Shown here: positions 36,375 to 43,787 of the stretch, piece after piece
Layout: every line of letters starts with the position of its first letter
Position numbering within the stretch: the stretch's first letter is position 1
Assembly (NCBI RefSeq): GCF_021044625.1
Contig: NZ_CP087999.1
Coordinates: 2,311,001 to 2,375,000 of the forward strand
Direction of reading: 5' to 3'
DNA from: Geomonas sp. RF6
GTDB taxonomy: Bacteria; Desulfobacterota; Desulfuromonadia; Geobacterales; Geobacteraceae
Length of the DNA: 64,000 bases
Translations under genes and position numbers: made by a program
Notes under the pieces: model-generated
The model's database searches: none
What the model saw: only the letters and a program-made list of their open reading frames with translations
What the model was told of the DNA's origin: nothing

Positions 36375-36403
36375 TTGACAGCGCTAGACGACCGGTCTAG
36401 TAT
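36375..36403 (+). promoter_or_regulatory. TetR gene promoter and operator
   Basis: TTGACA (36375-36380), a 17-base gap and TAGTAT (36398-36403) make a near-consensus promoter. The dyad CTAGAC-GACCG-GTCTAG (36384-36400) fills the gap, so a bound repressor would block polymerase. The ATG at 36412 is only eight bases past the -10, so the mRNA may be leaderless. Confidence 0.75.
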
Positions 36404-36411
36404 GCGCCGCT

Positions 36412-37014
36412 ATGGAAAAGCGAGACACGAAAGCGGAAATAATAACTGCGGGCACGGCAATGATCTCGCTGCAGGGGTACAATGCCACCGGTATCGACGC
36501 CGTGCTGAAGCAGGTGGGGGTACCGAAGGGGTCGTTCTATCACTACTTCGGGAGCAAGGAGGAGTTTGGCCTTGCCATCATCGACCGCTTCGCCGAGCGG
36601 TACGACCAGCGGCTGCACACCTTTTTGCAGGACGAAGAAGTGACCCCGCTGAACCGGATACGAAATTACCTGGAGAGCGGACTTGCCCGCCTCGAGCAGA
36701 ACCAGTGCAGCAAAGGATGCCTTATCGGGAATCTCGGCCAGGAGCTCGCGGATCAGAACGAGCGGTTTCGCGCGAGGCTGGATGCCATCTTCGGCAACTG
36801 GAAGGAGCGCTTTGCGGCGTGTCTGCGGGAGGCGCAGAACGCTGGGGAACTGACCCGGGACGTGGATGCGGAGACGGTGGCCGGCTTCATCCTCTCAGGG
36901 TGGGAAGGCGCGATACTGAGGGCGAAGGTCATGAAGTCCCCCCAGCCGCTGCGCGATTTCATCTCCATTCTCTTCTCCTGCGTGTTGTGCAAGGGGAAAG
37001 AGAGTCGTGATTGA
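36412..37014 (+). CDS. TetR/AcrR family regulator, NemR/AcuR-like
   Basis: The 200-residue repressor has an N-terminal helix-turn-helix (ATGIDAVLKQVGVPKGSFYHYFGSKEEF, split over residues 25-52) and a ligand domain with NQCSKGCLIGNLGQELA, whose two cysteines (about 101 and 105) resemble the reactive cysteine region of NemR- and AcuR-type sensors of electrophiles. Its own operator is in its promoter, and a second half-related dyad lies just before the flavin reductase gene. It thus probably controls both itself and that gene. Confidence 0.9.
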   Translation: MEKRDTKAEIITAGTAMISLQGYNATGIDAVLKQVGVPKGSFYHYFGSKEEFGLAIIDRFAERYDQRLHTFLQDEEVTPLNRIRNYLESGLARLEQNQCSKGCLIGNLGQELADQNERFRARLDAIFGNWKERFAACLREAQNAGELTRDVDAETVAGFILSGWEGAILRAKVMKSPQPLRDFISILFSCVLCKGKESRD

Positions 37015-37031
37015 CCGAGACGGTCGGTCTA
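37013..37031 (+). promoter_or_regulatory. second TetR-type operator
   Basis: GACCG-AGA-CGGTC is a perfect dyad immediately followed by GGTCTAG, the half-site found in the first operator at 36384-36400. It overlaps the stop region of the TetR gene and lies about 50 bases upstream of the flavin reductase ATG. Confidence 0.6.
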
Positions 37032-37081
37032 GTGGCGTCGCTCGCGCGGCGCATGAATGTCCATAAAAGAGGAGGAAGACC

Positions 37082-37660
37082 ATGAAGAAGTCGCTCGGCC
37101 CCAAGACCCACCTTTTTCCGACCCCCGTGCTCATGGTGGGGACGTACGACCGCGACGGGCGTCCGAACCTCATGAATGCGGCGTGGGGCGGCATCTGCTG
37201 TTCCGAGCCCCCGTGCGTCGCGGTTTCGCTGCGCAAGGCTACCTACTCCTACGATTGCATCATGGAGCGGAAGGCGTTCACTGTGGGGATCCCGACACAG
37301 AAGCAGCTCGTGATCGCCGACTACATCGGCATCGCCTCCGGGCGCGACTCCGACAAATTTGCCGTCGCGGGGCTGACCGCGGTACGCAGCGAGCTGGTAG
37401 ATGCGCCGTACGCCGCCGAGTTTCCCGTCGTCCTGGAGTGCCGGCTGGTGCACAGCTTCGAGCTCGGGCTGCACACCCAGTTTGTCGGGGAGATCATGGA
37501 CGTGAAGGTGGACGAGGGGGCACTTGCCGAAGACGGCAAGCCGGACATCGTAAAGATCGCGCCGCTGGTATTCGATACCGGGCATCGAGGCTACCACGGG
37601 ATCGGGCCGTTCCTCGGCAAGGCCTTCGCCGCTGGACGGGATCTGCCGGAGCGGAAGTAG
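37082..37660 (+). CDS. flavin reductase family protein
   Basis: The 192-residue FMN-binding split-barrel protein shows LMVGTYDRDGRPNLMNAAWGG and the CVAVSLRKATYSYDCI segment typical of the flavin reductase/HpaC-related group. It follows AGGAGGAAGACC. It may reduce quinones or flavins in response to electrophile stress, since it is downstream of a NemR-like regulator and a candidate operator. Exact substrate unknown. Confidence 0.88.
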   Translation: MKKSLGPKTHLFPTPVLMVGTYDRDGRPNLMNAAWGGICCSEPPCVAVSLRKATYSYDCIMERKAFTVGIPTQKQLVIADYIGIASGRDSDKFAVAGLTAVRSELVDAPYAAEFPVVLECRLVHSFELGLHTQFVGEIMDVKVDEGALAEDGKPDIVKIAPLVFDTGHRGYHGIGPFLGKAFAAGRDLPERK

Positions 37661-37699
37661 ACCTGGCAGGAGTAGTGAAGCTTCAACCGTTCAGGCCTC

Positions 37700-37830
37700 G
37701 CATCCCCCCCTTTGGAAGGTTCATCCGGGAAATTCCGGGGGCGCGTGGGTCCATTGCCACAAAGCACTGCAGAAGGCCCAACGTTCCCCCCTTTGCAAAG
37801 GCTCATCCGGGAATTTCGGGAATTGAGCCC
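37700..37830. repeat. composite G-run/CTGCAG repeat, copy 1
   Basis: CCCCCCCTTTGGAAGG, TCATCCGGGAAATTCCGGGG, then CCATTGCCACAAAGCACTGC followed by AGAAGGCCCAACGTTCC and CCCCTTTGCAAAGGCTCATC. The same modules recur at 37995-38115, 46575-46700 and 46926-47050. Confidence 0.75.
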
Positions 37831-37869
37831 GGTCGCTTCCGTTGGCGTGAGGGGACACTAGTGGCGCCG

Positions 37870-37966
37870 CGCTGGAGCACAGGCTTCCCAGCCTGTACCG
37901 CGGCGCCAGCCGCGCGGTCTGTGGCGGCTGCGCCGCCATCGCAGGCAAGATGCCTACGCTCCAGCG
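37870..37966. repeat. nested hairpin repeat with CGCTGGAGC ends
   Basis: CGCTGGAGC (37870-37878) pairs with GCTCCAGCG (37958-37966). Inside, ACAGGCT (37879-37885) pairs with AGCCTGT (37890-37896), and a GCGGCG/CGCCGC pair forms a third arm. The cloverleaf-like layout is a dispersed element; elements with GGAGC-ACAGGC ends are common in bacteria (recalled). Confidence 0.65.
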
Positions 37967-37994
37967 TGGGGGCACCCGGATTCTTTGTAGCGCG

Positions 37995-38115
37995 TTCCCC
38001 AGAATTCCCTGAAGACCCTTCGCAAAGAGGGGAACGTCACGTCTCCTGCAGTGCTTCGTGGCAATGTACCCACACTCCCGGCTTTCCCGGATGAACCTTC
38101 GCAAAAGGGGGGGGA
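37995..38115. repeat. composite G-run/CTGCAG repeat, copy 2
   Basis: CCCTTCGCAAAGAGGGGAAC, CTGCAGTGCTTCGTGGCAAT followed by GTACCCACAC, then TTCCCGGATGAACCTTCGCA and AAAGGGGGGGGACGC. It mirrors copy 1 and flanks the nested hairpin at 37870-37966. Together these fill most of the 523-base gap 37661-38183. Confidence 0.75.
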
Positions 38116-38183
38116 CGCAGAGAGGAGGCGCGGCGGAGCCTGCACTGCGTCGAGGCGCATGGAAAATTAAACGGAGGAGAGCA

Positions 38184-39401
38184 GTGACCAGCAGCAGTGC
38201 CGGCGGCGCGGAGGAGCAGCGTCCCGGAAAACTTTTACTCATCGCCTGTATCATCAGCTTTGTCTGCTTCTTCGGCTCCTACATGCGGATCCCCGTCGTC
38301 CCCCTCTTTGCGGCGTCTCTCGGGGCCGATTCGGTGCAGGTGGGGTTCATCAACGCCGCCTTCATGCTCATGGCCGGTGTCCTCTCCATCCCCTCCGGCA
38401 TCGTCTCGGACCGCCTCGGTCGGCGGGTGCCCCTCCTGGGTGGCATGCTCCTCCTTTCCGCTTCCTCCTTCCTCCTTCACTGGTGCAGGTCCCCCCTGGA
38501 GATGGGGGTGGTGTATCTACTCTTCGGTGTCGGACTCTCCGCCTTCTCTCCCACCCTCATGTCCTATGTCGCCGACGTCACACCTCAACACCTCCTCGGG
38601 CAGGCGTACGGCTGGTACACCATGGCGGTGTACGGCGGCATGACGGTGGGACCTGCGGCAGGCGGCTTTCTGGGGAAGGTCCTGGGCCTTCCCCAGGTTT
38701 TCCCCGTGGCAGGGACGCTGATCCTTTTCATGTTTTTCGTGGCAGCCTTTTTCCTTCCCGCTCCCCCCCAGCATGCCGCGGCGGAGCGTCAGCGCCTCCT
38801 CCCGGCTCTGTCTGCCCTGCGCAAAAACCGCCCCTTTCTCGCCTGTCAGGTCGCGACACTCGGCACCTGCTTCGGTTTCGGCATGTTCGTGACCTTCATG
38901 CCGCTGTACATCCGCAGCCAGGGGATGGACTCGGGGCAGGTGGGGCTCGTCTTCGGCGCGCAGGCCCTGGCGAACGCCGTATCCCGTCTCCCTTCCGGCC
39001 GTTTCAGCGACCGTATCGCCGATCGCAGCATCCTCGTGAAGGGCGGGCTCCTCTTCTTTGCCCTGGCGGTTGCCGCCTTCGGCGTCTGCCGCGGTCTCAT
39101 GCCTCTCATGGTGAGCGCCGCCTTCATGGGGATAAGCATGGGGGTCGCCTTCACCGCCATCGGAGCTCTCATCGCCGACTCGGTGCCGCGCGCCCAGAGG
39201 GGGCTGGCGATGGGATGCTACAACACCTGTGTGTACATCGGCATGATGATGAGTGCCGGCGTCATGGGGGGAGTGGTAAAGCACCATGGCTTCCCGGCAG
39301 CGTTTTTCACGACCGGTTCGGTCGGCGCTGCCATTCTTTTCATGTTCATCATGCTCTACCGGCGACGGCTTCCATCTGCGACGGAATCCTCTATGCTTTA
39401 G
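38184..39401 (+). CDS. MFS transporter
   Basis: The 405-residue major-facilitator protein has 12 membrane helices. It starts at GTG 38184 with ACGGAGGAG just before; the longer frame runs back through the repeat. The motif A loop is GIVSDRLGRRVPLLGG between helices 2 and 3. GRFSDRIADRSILVKGG is its second-half counterpart. The pattern suits a drug or metabolite exporter, but substrate is not readable. It is followed by a 100-base gap and an unrelated reductase. Confidence 0.9.
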   Translation: MTSSSAGGAEEQRPGKLLLIACIISFVCFFGSYMRIPVVPLFAASLGADSVQVGFINAAFMLMAGVLSIPSGIVSDRLGRRVPLLGGMLLLSASSFLLHWCRSPLEMGVVYLLFGVGLSAFSPTLMSYVADVTPQHLLGQAYGWYTMAVYGGMTVGPAAGGFLGKVLGLPQVFPVAGTLILFMFFVAAFFLPAPPQHAAAERQRLLPALSALRKNRPFLACQVATLGTCFGFGMFVTFMPLYIRSQGMDSGQVGLVFGAQALANAVSRLPSGRFSDRIADRSILVKGGLLFFALAVAAFGVCRGLMPLMVSAAFMGISMGVAFTAIGALIADSVPRAQRGLAMGCYNTCVYIGMMMSAGVMGGVVKHHGFPAAFFTTGSVGAAILFMFIMLYRRRLPSATESSML

Positions 39402-39503
39402 AGGTTCGTTTGCAGATCGCCGCACCGGGCAGCCCGGATTAACTGCTGCCCGCAATCAGGAACAGATCGAGAAGGGCCTGTCAAACGGGCCGAGGAGGGA
39501 AAA

Positions 39504-40334
39504 ATGGTACAGACCATAGCGAGGGTGATCAGCGACTTCGTGAAGCACTCTTCGGAAAATCGCCTGCCCGGGACCCGCGAGCCGTTCTTTTTGGACCCGC
39601 TGATCGGATTTGCGGCCGCCGCCGATCCGATCTTTACGGAGTACAAGACGATCATCGGGGAGTTCCACCAGACGCCGCAGGAAGTGCTCACCGCCGCCCA
39701 CGGGTCCGACGCCCGTGCCGTGACCGTCATATCGTGGGTGCTGCCGATCTCCCCCGATATCCGTGCCAGCAACCGGCGGGAAAAAACCTTTCCGTCCCGG
39801 GAGTGGGCGCTGACCCGCCAGTACGGCGAATCGTTCAACGAGGAGCTGCGCCGGCACGTGGTGGAGTGGCTGACCCGCGCGGGGTACCGGGCCGTTGCAC
39901 CACAGCTCGCTCCGGGGTGGAAGCAGTACAAGGTTTCCCCCGTCGGCTTCGCCTCGACCTGGTCGGAGAGGCACGTGGCCTACGCCGCCGGACTCGGGAC
40001 TTTCAGCCTCAATGACGGACTCATAACGTCGATGGGGATCGCGCACCGGCTCGGGAGCGTGGTGACAGACATGATCGTTACCCCCACCCCCCGTTCAGCA
40101 CCGGACCACCGGGCCAACTGCCTCTGGTACCGCGACGGGAGCTGCGGCGCCTGCATGCGGCGCTGCCCGGTAGGGGCGATCACGGAGGGGGGGCACGACA
40201 AGAAGGCGTGCTTTGAGTACGTCTACCACGCTGTTACCGAGGCGATAGGGCGCCCGTACCGCATCGAGCAGACCGGCTGTGGGCTGTGCCAGACGGGAGT
40301 GCCGTGCGAGACGTGCATTCCGGAGAAGTGCTGA
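39504..40334 (+). CDS. 4Fe-4S protein related to epoxyqueuosine reductase
   Basis: The 276-residue soluble protein shows a C-terminal iron-sulfur set: CLWYRDGSCGACMRRCP (one cluster) and CGLCQTGVPCETCIPEKC (a second). The N-terminal two-thirds resemble the QueG/DUF1730-related fold. Unlike QueG the protein lacks HEAT repeats and B12-binding features that I can see, so the substrate is open. GGGAGGAAAA lies before the ATG. A gene for a VOC protein follows 19 bases downstream and is probably co-transcribed. Confidence 0.75.
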   Translation: MVQTIARVISDFVKHSSENRLPGTREPFFLDPLIGFAAAADPIFTEYKTIIGEFHQTPQEVLTAAHGSDARAVTVISWVLPISPDIRASNRREKTFPSREWALTRQYGESFNEELRRHVVEWLTRAGYRAVAPQLAPGWKQYKVSPVGFASTWSERHVAYAAGLGTFSLNDGLITSMGIAHRLGSVVTDMIVTPTPRSAPDHRANCLWYRDGSCGACMRRCPVGAITEGGHDKKACFEYVYHAVTEAIGRPYRIEQTGCGLCQTGVPCETCIPEKC

Positions 40335-40353
40335 ACCAACGAAGGAGGTGGGA

Positions 40354-40734
40354 ATGTTCAAAAAGATCGACCATATCGAGCTCATCCCCGAGGATTTCGA
40401 CAGGGCCCTCACCTTTTACACGGACATCCTGGGGTTCCGGGTGCGGGAGCGCGCCGTGGTGGACGCTGCGCCGCTGCAGGAGATCGCCTATATCGAGCTC
40501 GGCGGCGCGGTAGTCGAGCTCATGCGCGTGCAGCAGCCGTCCGCGAGCCTCGACGATCCGTGGAGCTGCGGCTACCGCGCCATCGCGCTCGAGGTGGAGA
40601 ATATGGAGCAGGCCCTGGCTTACCTGTCGGAACGCGGCGTGGCGGTGACCTGGGGACCGGTGGATCTTGGAAAGTCGAAGCGGGCGGAGATCAAGGATTC
40701 GGAAGGAAACATCATAGAGCTGAGGCAGTGGTAG
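40354..40734 (+). CDS. VOC/glyoxalase superfamily protein
   Basis: The 126-residue protein begins with FKKIDHIELIPEDFDRALTFY, the classic VOC opening with metal-ligand histidine H7, and a second ligand E49 (AYIELGG). The C-terminal EIKDSEGNIIELRQW supplies another glutamate. It could be a lactoylglutathione-lyase-like isomerase or a metal-dependent dioxygenase relative. It starts after a strong AGGAGGTGGGA. It belongs to an apparent operon with the iron-sulfur protein before and the AEC permease after. Confidence 0.87.
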   Translation: MFKKIDHIELIPEDFDRALTFYTDILGFRVRERAVVDAAPLQEIAYIELGGAVVELMRVQQPSASLDDPWSCGYRAIALEVENMEQALAYLSERGVAVTWGPVDLGKSKRAEIKDSEGNIIELRQW

Positions 40735-40794
40735 CAACTGCTTCTCCGAGTGAAGCTCGCGGAGAAGGCGGTGCGGTAAGTTGAAGGGGCTTCG

Positions 40795-41694
40795 ATGGAA
40801 AACTTTGTACTGATCGGTGTCTGCGTCCTCGTCGGGATGCTCTTTCGCCGCCTGGAGGCATTCCCGAAGGATACGGCGCAGTCGTTGAACATGTTCGCGC
40901 TTTACCTTTCCCTGCCGGCGCTCGTGCTGCTGAAGGCGCCGCAGATCACCTTCTCCAGCGACATGCTGGCAGCGGCGCTTATCCCGTGGGGGATGCTCTT
41001 TCTCTCCGTGGCCCTCGTCCTTGCCGGTGCGCGGCTGTGGAGCTGGCCGCGCGCGACGGTAGGTGTCCTCCTGCTGGTGGTCCCCCTCGGCAACACCTCC
41101 TTCATGGGGGTTCCGGTGGTGCAGGCGTTCTTCGGGAGCGCCGGGCTGCCGTACCTCATCATCTACGACCAGTTCGGCACCATGCTGATCTTCGCCACCT
41201 ACGGCTCCCTCATCCTCGCCCTCTACGGCCGCGAGAGCGCCGTCACCGTGGCGGGTGTGGCCAAACGGATGCTCCTCTTTCCCCCCACCATAGCCCTTGT
41301 GCTCGGACTCGCCGTGCGGAACTGGGTGTATCCGAAGACGCTGGTGCTGGTGCTGCAGAGCGTGGCGGCGACGCTGGTGCCCGTCGTCATGACGGCGATA
41401 GGATTTCAGCTGCAGCTGCGGCTGCCGCGCCGCGTGTCGCTCCCCATGAGCTACGGACTGGCCATAAAGCTCCTCGCAGCACCACTTGCCGCTCTCCTTT
41501 TCTGCCGCGTCGCCGGGATAAGTGGCGGTGCCTGCAACGTCTCCATCATCGAGGCGGGAACCCCGCCGATGGTGACCGCCGGTGCCCTGGCGGTCATCGC
41601 AGGGATGGAGGCCGACCTCGCGGTCGCGCTGGTCGGCTTCGGCATCGTCCTCTCCTTCGCGACCCTCCCCCTGCTCTACTGGCTGGTGCGGTAG
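40795..41694 (+). CDS. AEC family permease
   Basis: The 299-residue protein of about ten membrane helices belongs to the auxin efflux carrier family (AEC), which export or exchange organic acids such as malate. Family-type features include LALYLSLPALVLLKA-like opening (here FALYLSLPALVL), GNTSFMGVP and the second half's GTPPMVTAGALAV. GAAGGGGCTTCG precedes the ATG. It converges with the RIC gene. Confidence 0.88.
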   Translation: MENFVLIGVCVLVGMLFRRLEAFPKDTAQSLNMFALYLSLPALVLLKAPQITFSSDMLAAALIPWGMLFLSVALVLAGARLWSWPRATVGVLLLVVPLGNTSFMGVPVVQAFFGSAGLPYLIIYDQFGTMLIFATYGSLILALYGRESAVTVAGVAKRMLLFPPTIALVLGLAVRNWVYPKTLVLVLQSVAATLVPVVMTAIGFQLQLRLPRRVSLPMSYGLAIKLLAAPLAALLFCRVAGISGGACNVSIIEAGTPPMVTAGALAVIAGMEADLAVALVGFGIVLSFATLPLLYWLVR

Positions 41695-41716
41695 GACCGC
41701 CCTGCTCCGGCGAGGA

Positions 41717-42439
41717 CTACAGCCCCGCCGCCTTCGGAAAGAGGATGTTGTTCTCCAGGTGCACGTGCTTGTGCAGGTCGTCCTCAAACTCCTTCAGCTT
41801 CTGAAAGGTGACCATGAAGGTGTTGCAGGCGTCAGCCGGGATGGTGTAGTCGCTTGCCAGGTGCCGGATGGTGTGGACGGCGTCGCCGATCTCCTGATGC
41901 TCCTTGTCGAGCTTTGAGAGACTCTCCCTGATCACCTCCAGGTCCCTCTGCTCCGCATCCTTCCCTGCCTTCCTCGCTTCGGCGATCCTTCTTACCGCCG
42001 GGAAAAGGACATCCTCCTCCTCACGCAGGTGCGCCGCCATGTCTGTCGCGATCCTCTCGAAGATTCGCGCTATCTCTCCCAGCTCCGGATGCCGCTCCCC
42101 GTGGACGGTAGCGATCTTTTGCGCGTAAGCCGAGATCTGCTCCAGGTTCTCGTTGAGATAGGCGTGGTGCGTGTTGATGATGTAGTCGGCGAGAAAGGGC
42201 AGCGGCCACGCGCCGTAGTCCTGGGAGCGGTCCAGCTGCTCGGCCTTCGTCTGGGAGATCTCCTGCAAGAGTGTATCGGGATTTATGTCCCTCTCGCGGC
42301 AGGTTTCGGCAAGGGTAATCTTCCCGCCGCAGCAGAAGTCGATGCCGTACTTCTGGAATACCTGCGCAGTGCGGAAGTCTTCCGCTACGACTTCGCCGAT
42401 CGTTGTTTTGGTGATGTCGATAGATGCTGTCTTTTCCAT
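41717..42439 (-). CDS. ric: di-iron iron-sulfur cluster repair protein (RIC, YtfE/ScdA)
   Basis: The 240-residue protein begins with a ScdA_N domain carrying FCCGGK (two cysteines near 36-37) and continues as a hemerythrin-like four-helix bundle: HHAYLNENL, HGERHPEL, HLREEEDVLFP, LDKEHQEIGD and HVHLENNILFP supply the di-iron ligands. RIC proteins restore iron-sulfur clusters after NO or peroxide damage and may reduce NO. ATG 42439 has GGAGTGGGG before it. It follows the DUF1858 gene and is divergent from nor genes. Confidence 0.93.
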   Translation of the reverse strand: MEKTASIDITKTTIGEVVAEDFRTAQVFQKYGIDFCCGGKITLAETCRERDINPDTLLQEISQTKAEQLDRSQDYGAWPLPFLADYIINTHHAYLNENLEQISAYAQKIATVHGERHPELGEIARIFERIATDMAAHLREEEDVLFPAVRRIAEARKAGKDAEQRDLEVIRESLSKLDKEHQEIGDAVHTIRHLASDYTIPADACNTFMVTFQKLKEFEDDLHKHVHLENNILFPKAAGL

Positions 42440-42480
42440 TTGCCCCACTCCTTTCACTGGTTACCGGCGCATCCGCCTTT

Positions 42481-42708
42481 TTATGCCGCCTGTGCCGCGA
42501 TCTTTCCTGCTATCTCCTCCACCAGGACCTCTTCCGCTATCCCCGCCTTGGCAGCGACTTGCGACAGCGTCGCCACTTTCCCTACCGTCTTTCTCAGCAC
42601 CGGGTTCTCCAGTTTTTTGAAGGCCGGCGCGCGGTGCACGAGATAGTCGAGAAGAAACGGGTGCTTTTCCAGGAGATCCGCGAGTTTCGTGTTGCCGTTC
42701 AGGTTCAT
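42481..42708 (-). CDS. DUF1858 domain protein
   Basis: The 75-residue protein is one DUF1858 domain (NTKLADLLEKHPFLLDYLVHRAPAF), a helical module akin to the N-terminal domain of ScdA and of proteins linked to the hybrid cluster protein. It lacks the CC pair of the neighbouring RIC. ATG 42708 follows TGGAGGGGAAGC. It lies 41 bases upstream of RIC on the same strand and probably shares its NO-controlled promoter. Confidence 0.8.
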   Translation of the reverse strand: MNLNGNTKLADLLEKHPFLLDYLVHRAPAFKKLENPVLRKTVGKVATLSQVAAKAGIAEEVLVEEIAGKIAAQAA

Positions 42709-42780
42709 GCTTCCCCTCCATTGTACGTTGATTTCGTTGTTCCGTTGAGATGAGTGTAGCAGCGCCTCTCGCCGAACAAT

Positions 42781-42794
42781 TTGACCCCCGTCAT
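42781..42794. promoter_or_regulatory. CRP/FNR-family (DNR/HcpR-like) site
   Basis: TTGAC-CCCC-GTCAT has the 5-4-5 geometry of FNR/DNR sites (TTGAY-N4-RTCAA) with one mismatch at the last base pairs. It lies 72 bases from the DUF1858 ATG and could serve the minus-strand genes, the norC genes, or both. Confidence 0.5.
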
Positions 42795-42972
42795 AAAAGT
42801 AAAGGAACTTTATCGCGCTCCCGAAGTTCGATTCTTCAGTGTGAAACAGTTTCTTTGCCCGCTCCTTTTGACACATACAACGATTGGGCTACCCTAATCA
42901 AGTCCTCCCGCCGCGTAAAAGAAAAGGCGATTGGACGAGTTCCCTCAAAGCACCAGGGGGGACCATAGAGTT

Positions 42973-43008
42973 CCCCCCTTTGCGAAGGGGGGACAGGGGG
43001 GATTTGCT
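42973..43008. repeat. G-run repeat upstream of norC
   Basis: TTCCCCCCTTTGCGAAGGGG plus GGACAGGGGGGATTTG, a near-identical copy of 33815-33850 and 46722-46757. Here it sits between the FNR-like site and the norC start, in the leader or promoter region. Confidence 0.7.
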
Positions 43009-43070
43009 CTTTGGTGATGTCTTCAGCGAGTTTCCTGGAAGAACCGAAGAAAAAAGTGAGGAGGGAAGCG

Positions 43071-43787
43071 ATGACGGGCAAAGGAGCGAGGCTTATCTTC
43101 TGGATAGGAACCCTCTCGTCTGCGGCCATTTTCCTGTGGATGACCTACGACTTTCACCGACAGACGCCGAAGTACACAAAGGTCGACCAGCTAACGAGCG
43201 AGGTCGTGGCCGGAAAGAAAGTCTGGCACAAGTACAACTGCAACGACTGCCATACCATTCTCGGCTTCGGCGGCTACTATGCGCCTGACATGACAAAGTC
43301 CTTTTACCGGCTCGGCGAGAACAACCTGGTCACCATCATCAGGAACCCCGAAGTCGTCTACGCCAAGTCATTCAGGAAAATGCCGCACTTGGGCGTGAGC
43401 GAAGGGGAGGCGCGGCAACTGGTGGCCTTTCTCAAGTGGACAGGGACGATCGACAATCGCCACTGGCCACCGCAGGACGAGAAGTTCGTGAAGGCGTACC
43501 AGGAGCGGGAGAAGCGCGTCCACAAGCTGGACATCGTCGATATCGCCGTCGGCGCCTGCGGCGGCTGCCACAGCTTCGAAAACCGTGGCCGCAATGTCGC
43601 CGGGGACTTCAACGACATCGCCAAACGCATCACCTACGACAAGGGGACGCTGGTGCGCTACATCCTCAACCCCCAGTCGGTGCGGCCTGGGATCGCCATG
43701 CCGCCGCAAAATGTGGACAGGGAGACTGCGGAAGAGATAGCTGATTTCATCCTCGCTCTCAAAGTTCACAAGGAGGTGCGCCGATGA
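43071..43787 (+). CDS. norC: nitric oxide reductase cytochrome c subunit, diheme
   Basis: The 238-residue protein has one N-terminal membrane anchor (LIFWIGTLSSAAIFLWMTY) and a NorC domain with heme site CNDCH (about 56-60) followed by ILGFGGYYAPDMT. A second heme site CGGCH (about 161-165) belongs to an added cytochrome c domain in the C-terminal half. Typical NorC has about 150 residues and one heme. It brings electrons to NorB. ATG 43071 follows GAGGAGGGAAGC. Its stop overlaps the norB start (ATGA). Confidence 0.88.
   Translation: MTGKGARLIFWIGTLSSAAIFLWMTYDFHRQTPKYTKVDQLTSEVVAGKKVWHKYNCNDCHTILGFGGYYAPDMTKSFYRLGENNLVTIIRNPEVVYAKSFRKMPHLGVSEGEARQLVAFLKWTGTIDNRHWPPQDEKFVKAYQEREKRVHKLDIVDIAVGACGGCHSFENRGRNVAGDFNDIAKRITYDKGTLVRYILNPQSVRPGIAMPPQNVDRETAEEIADFILALKVHKEVRR

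Noticed and set aside
37870-37966. tRNA-like cloverleaf
   Set aside because: The arms form a nested hairpin but lack a T-loop TTCRA motif, an anticodon loop and an acceptor stem of tRNA geometry.
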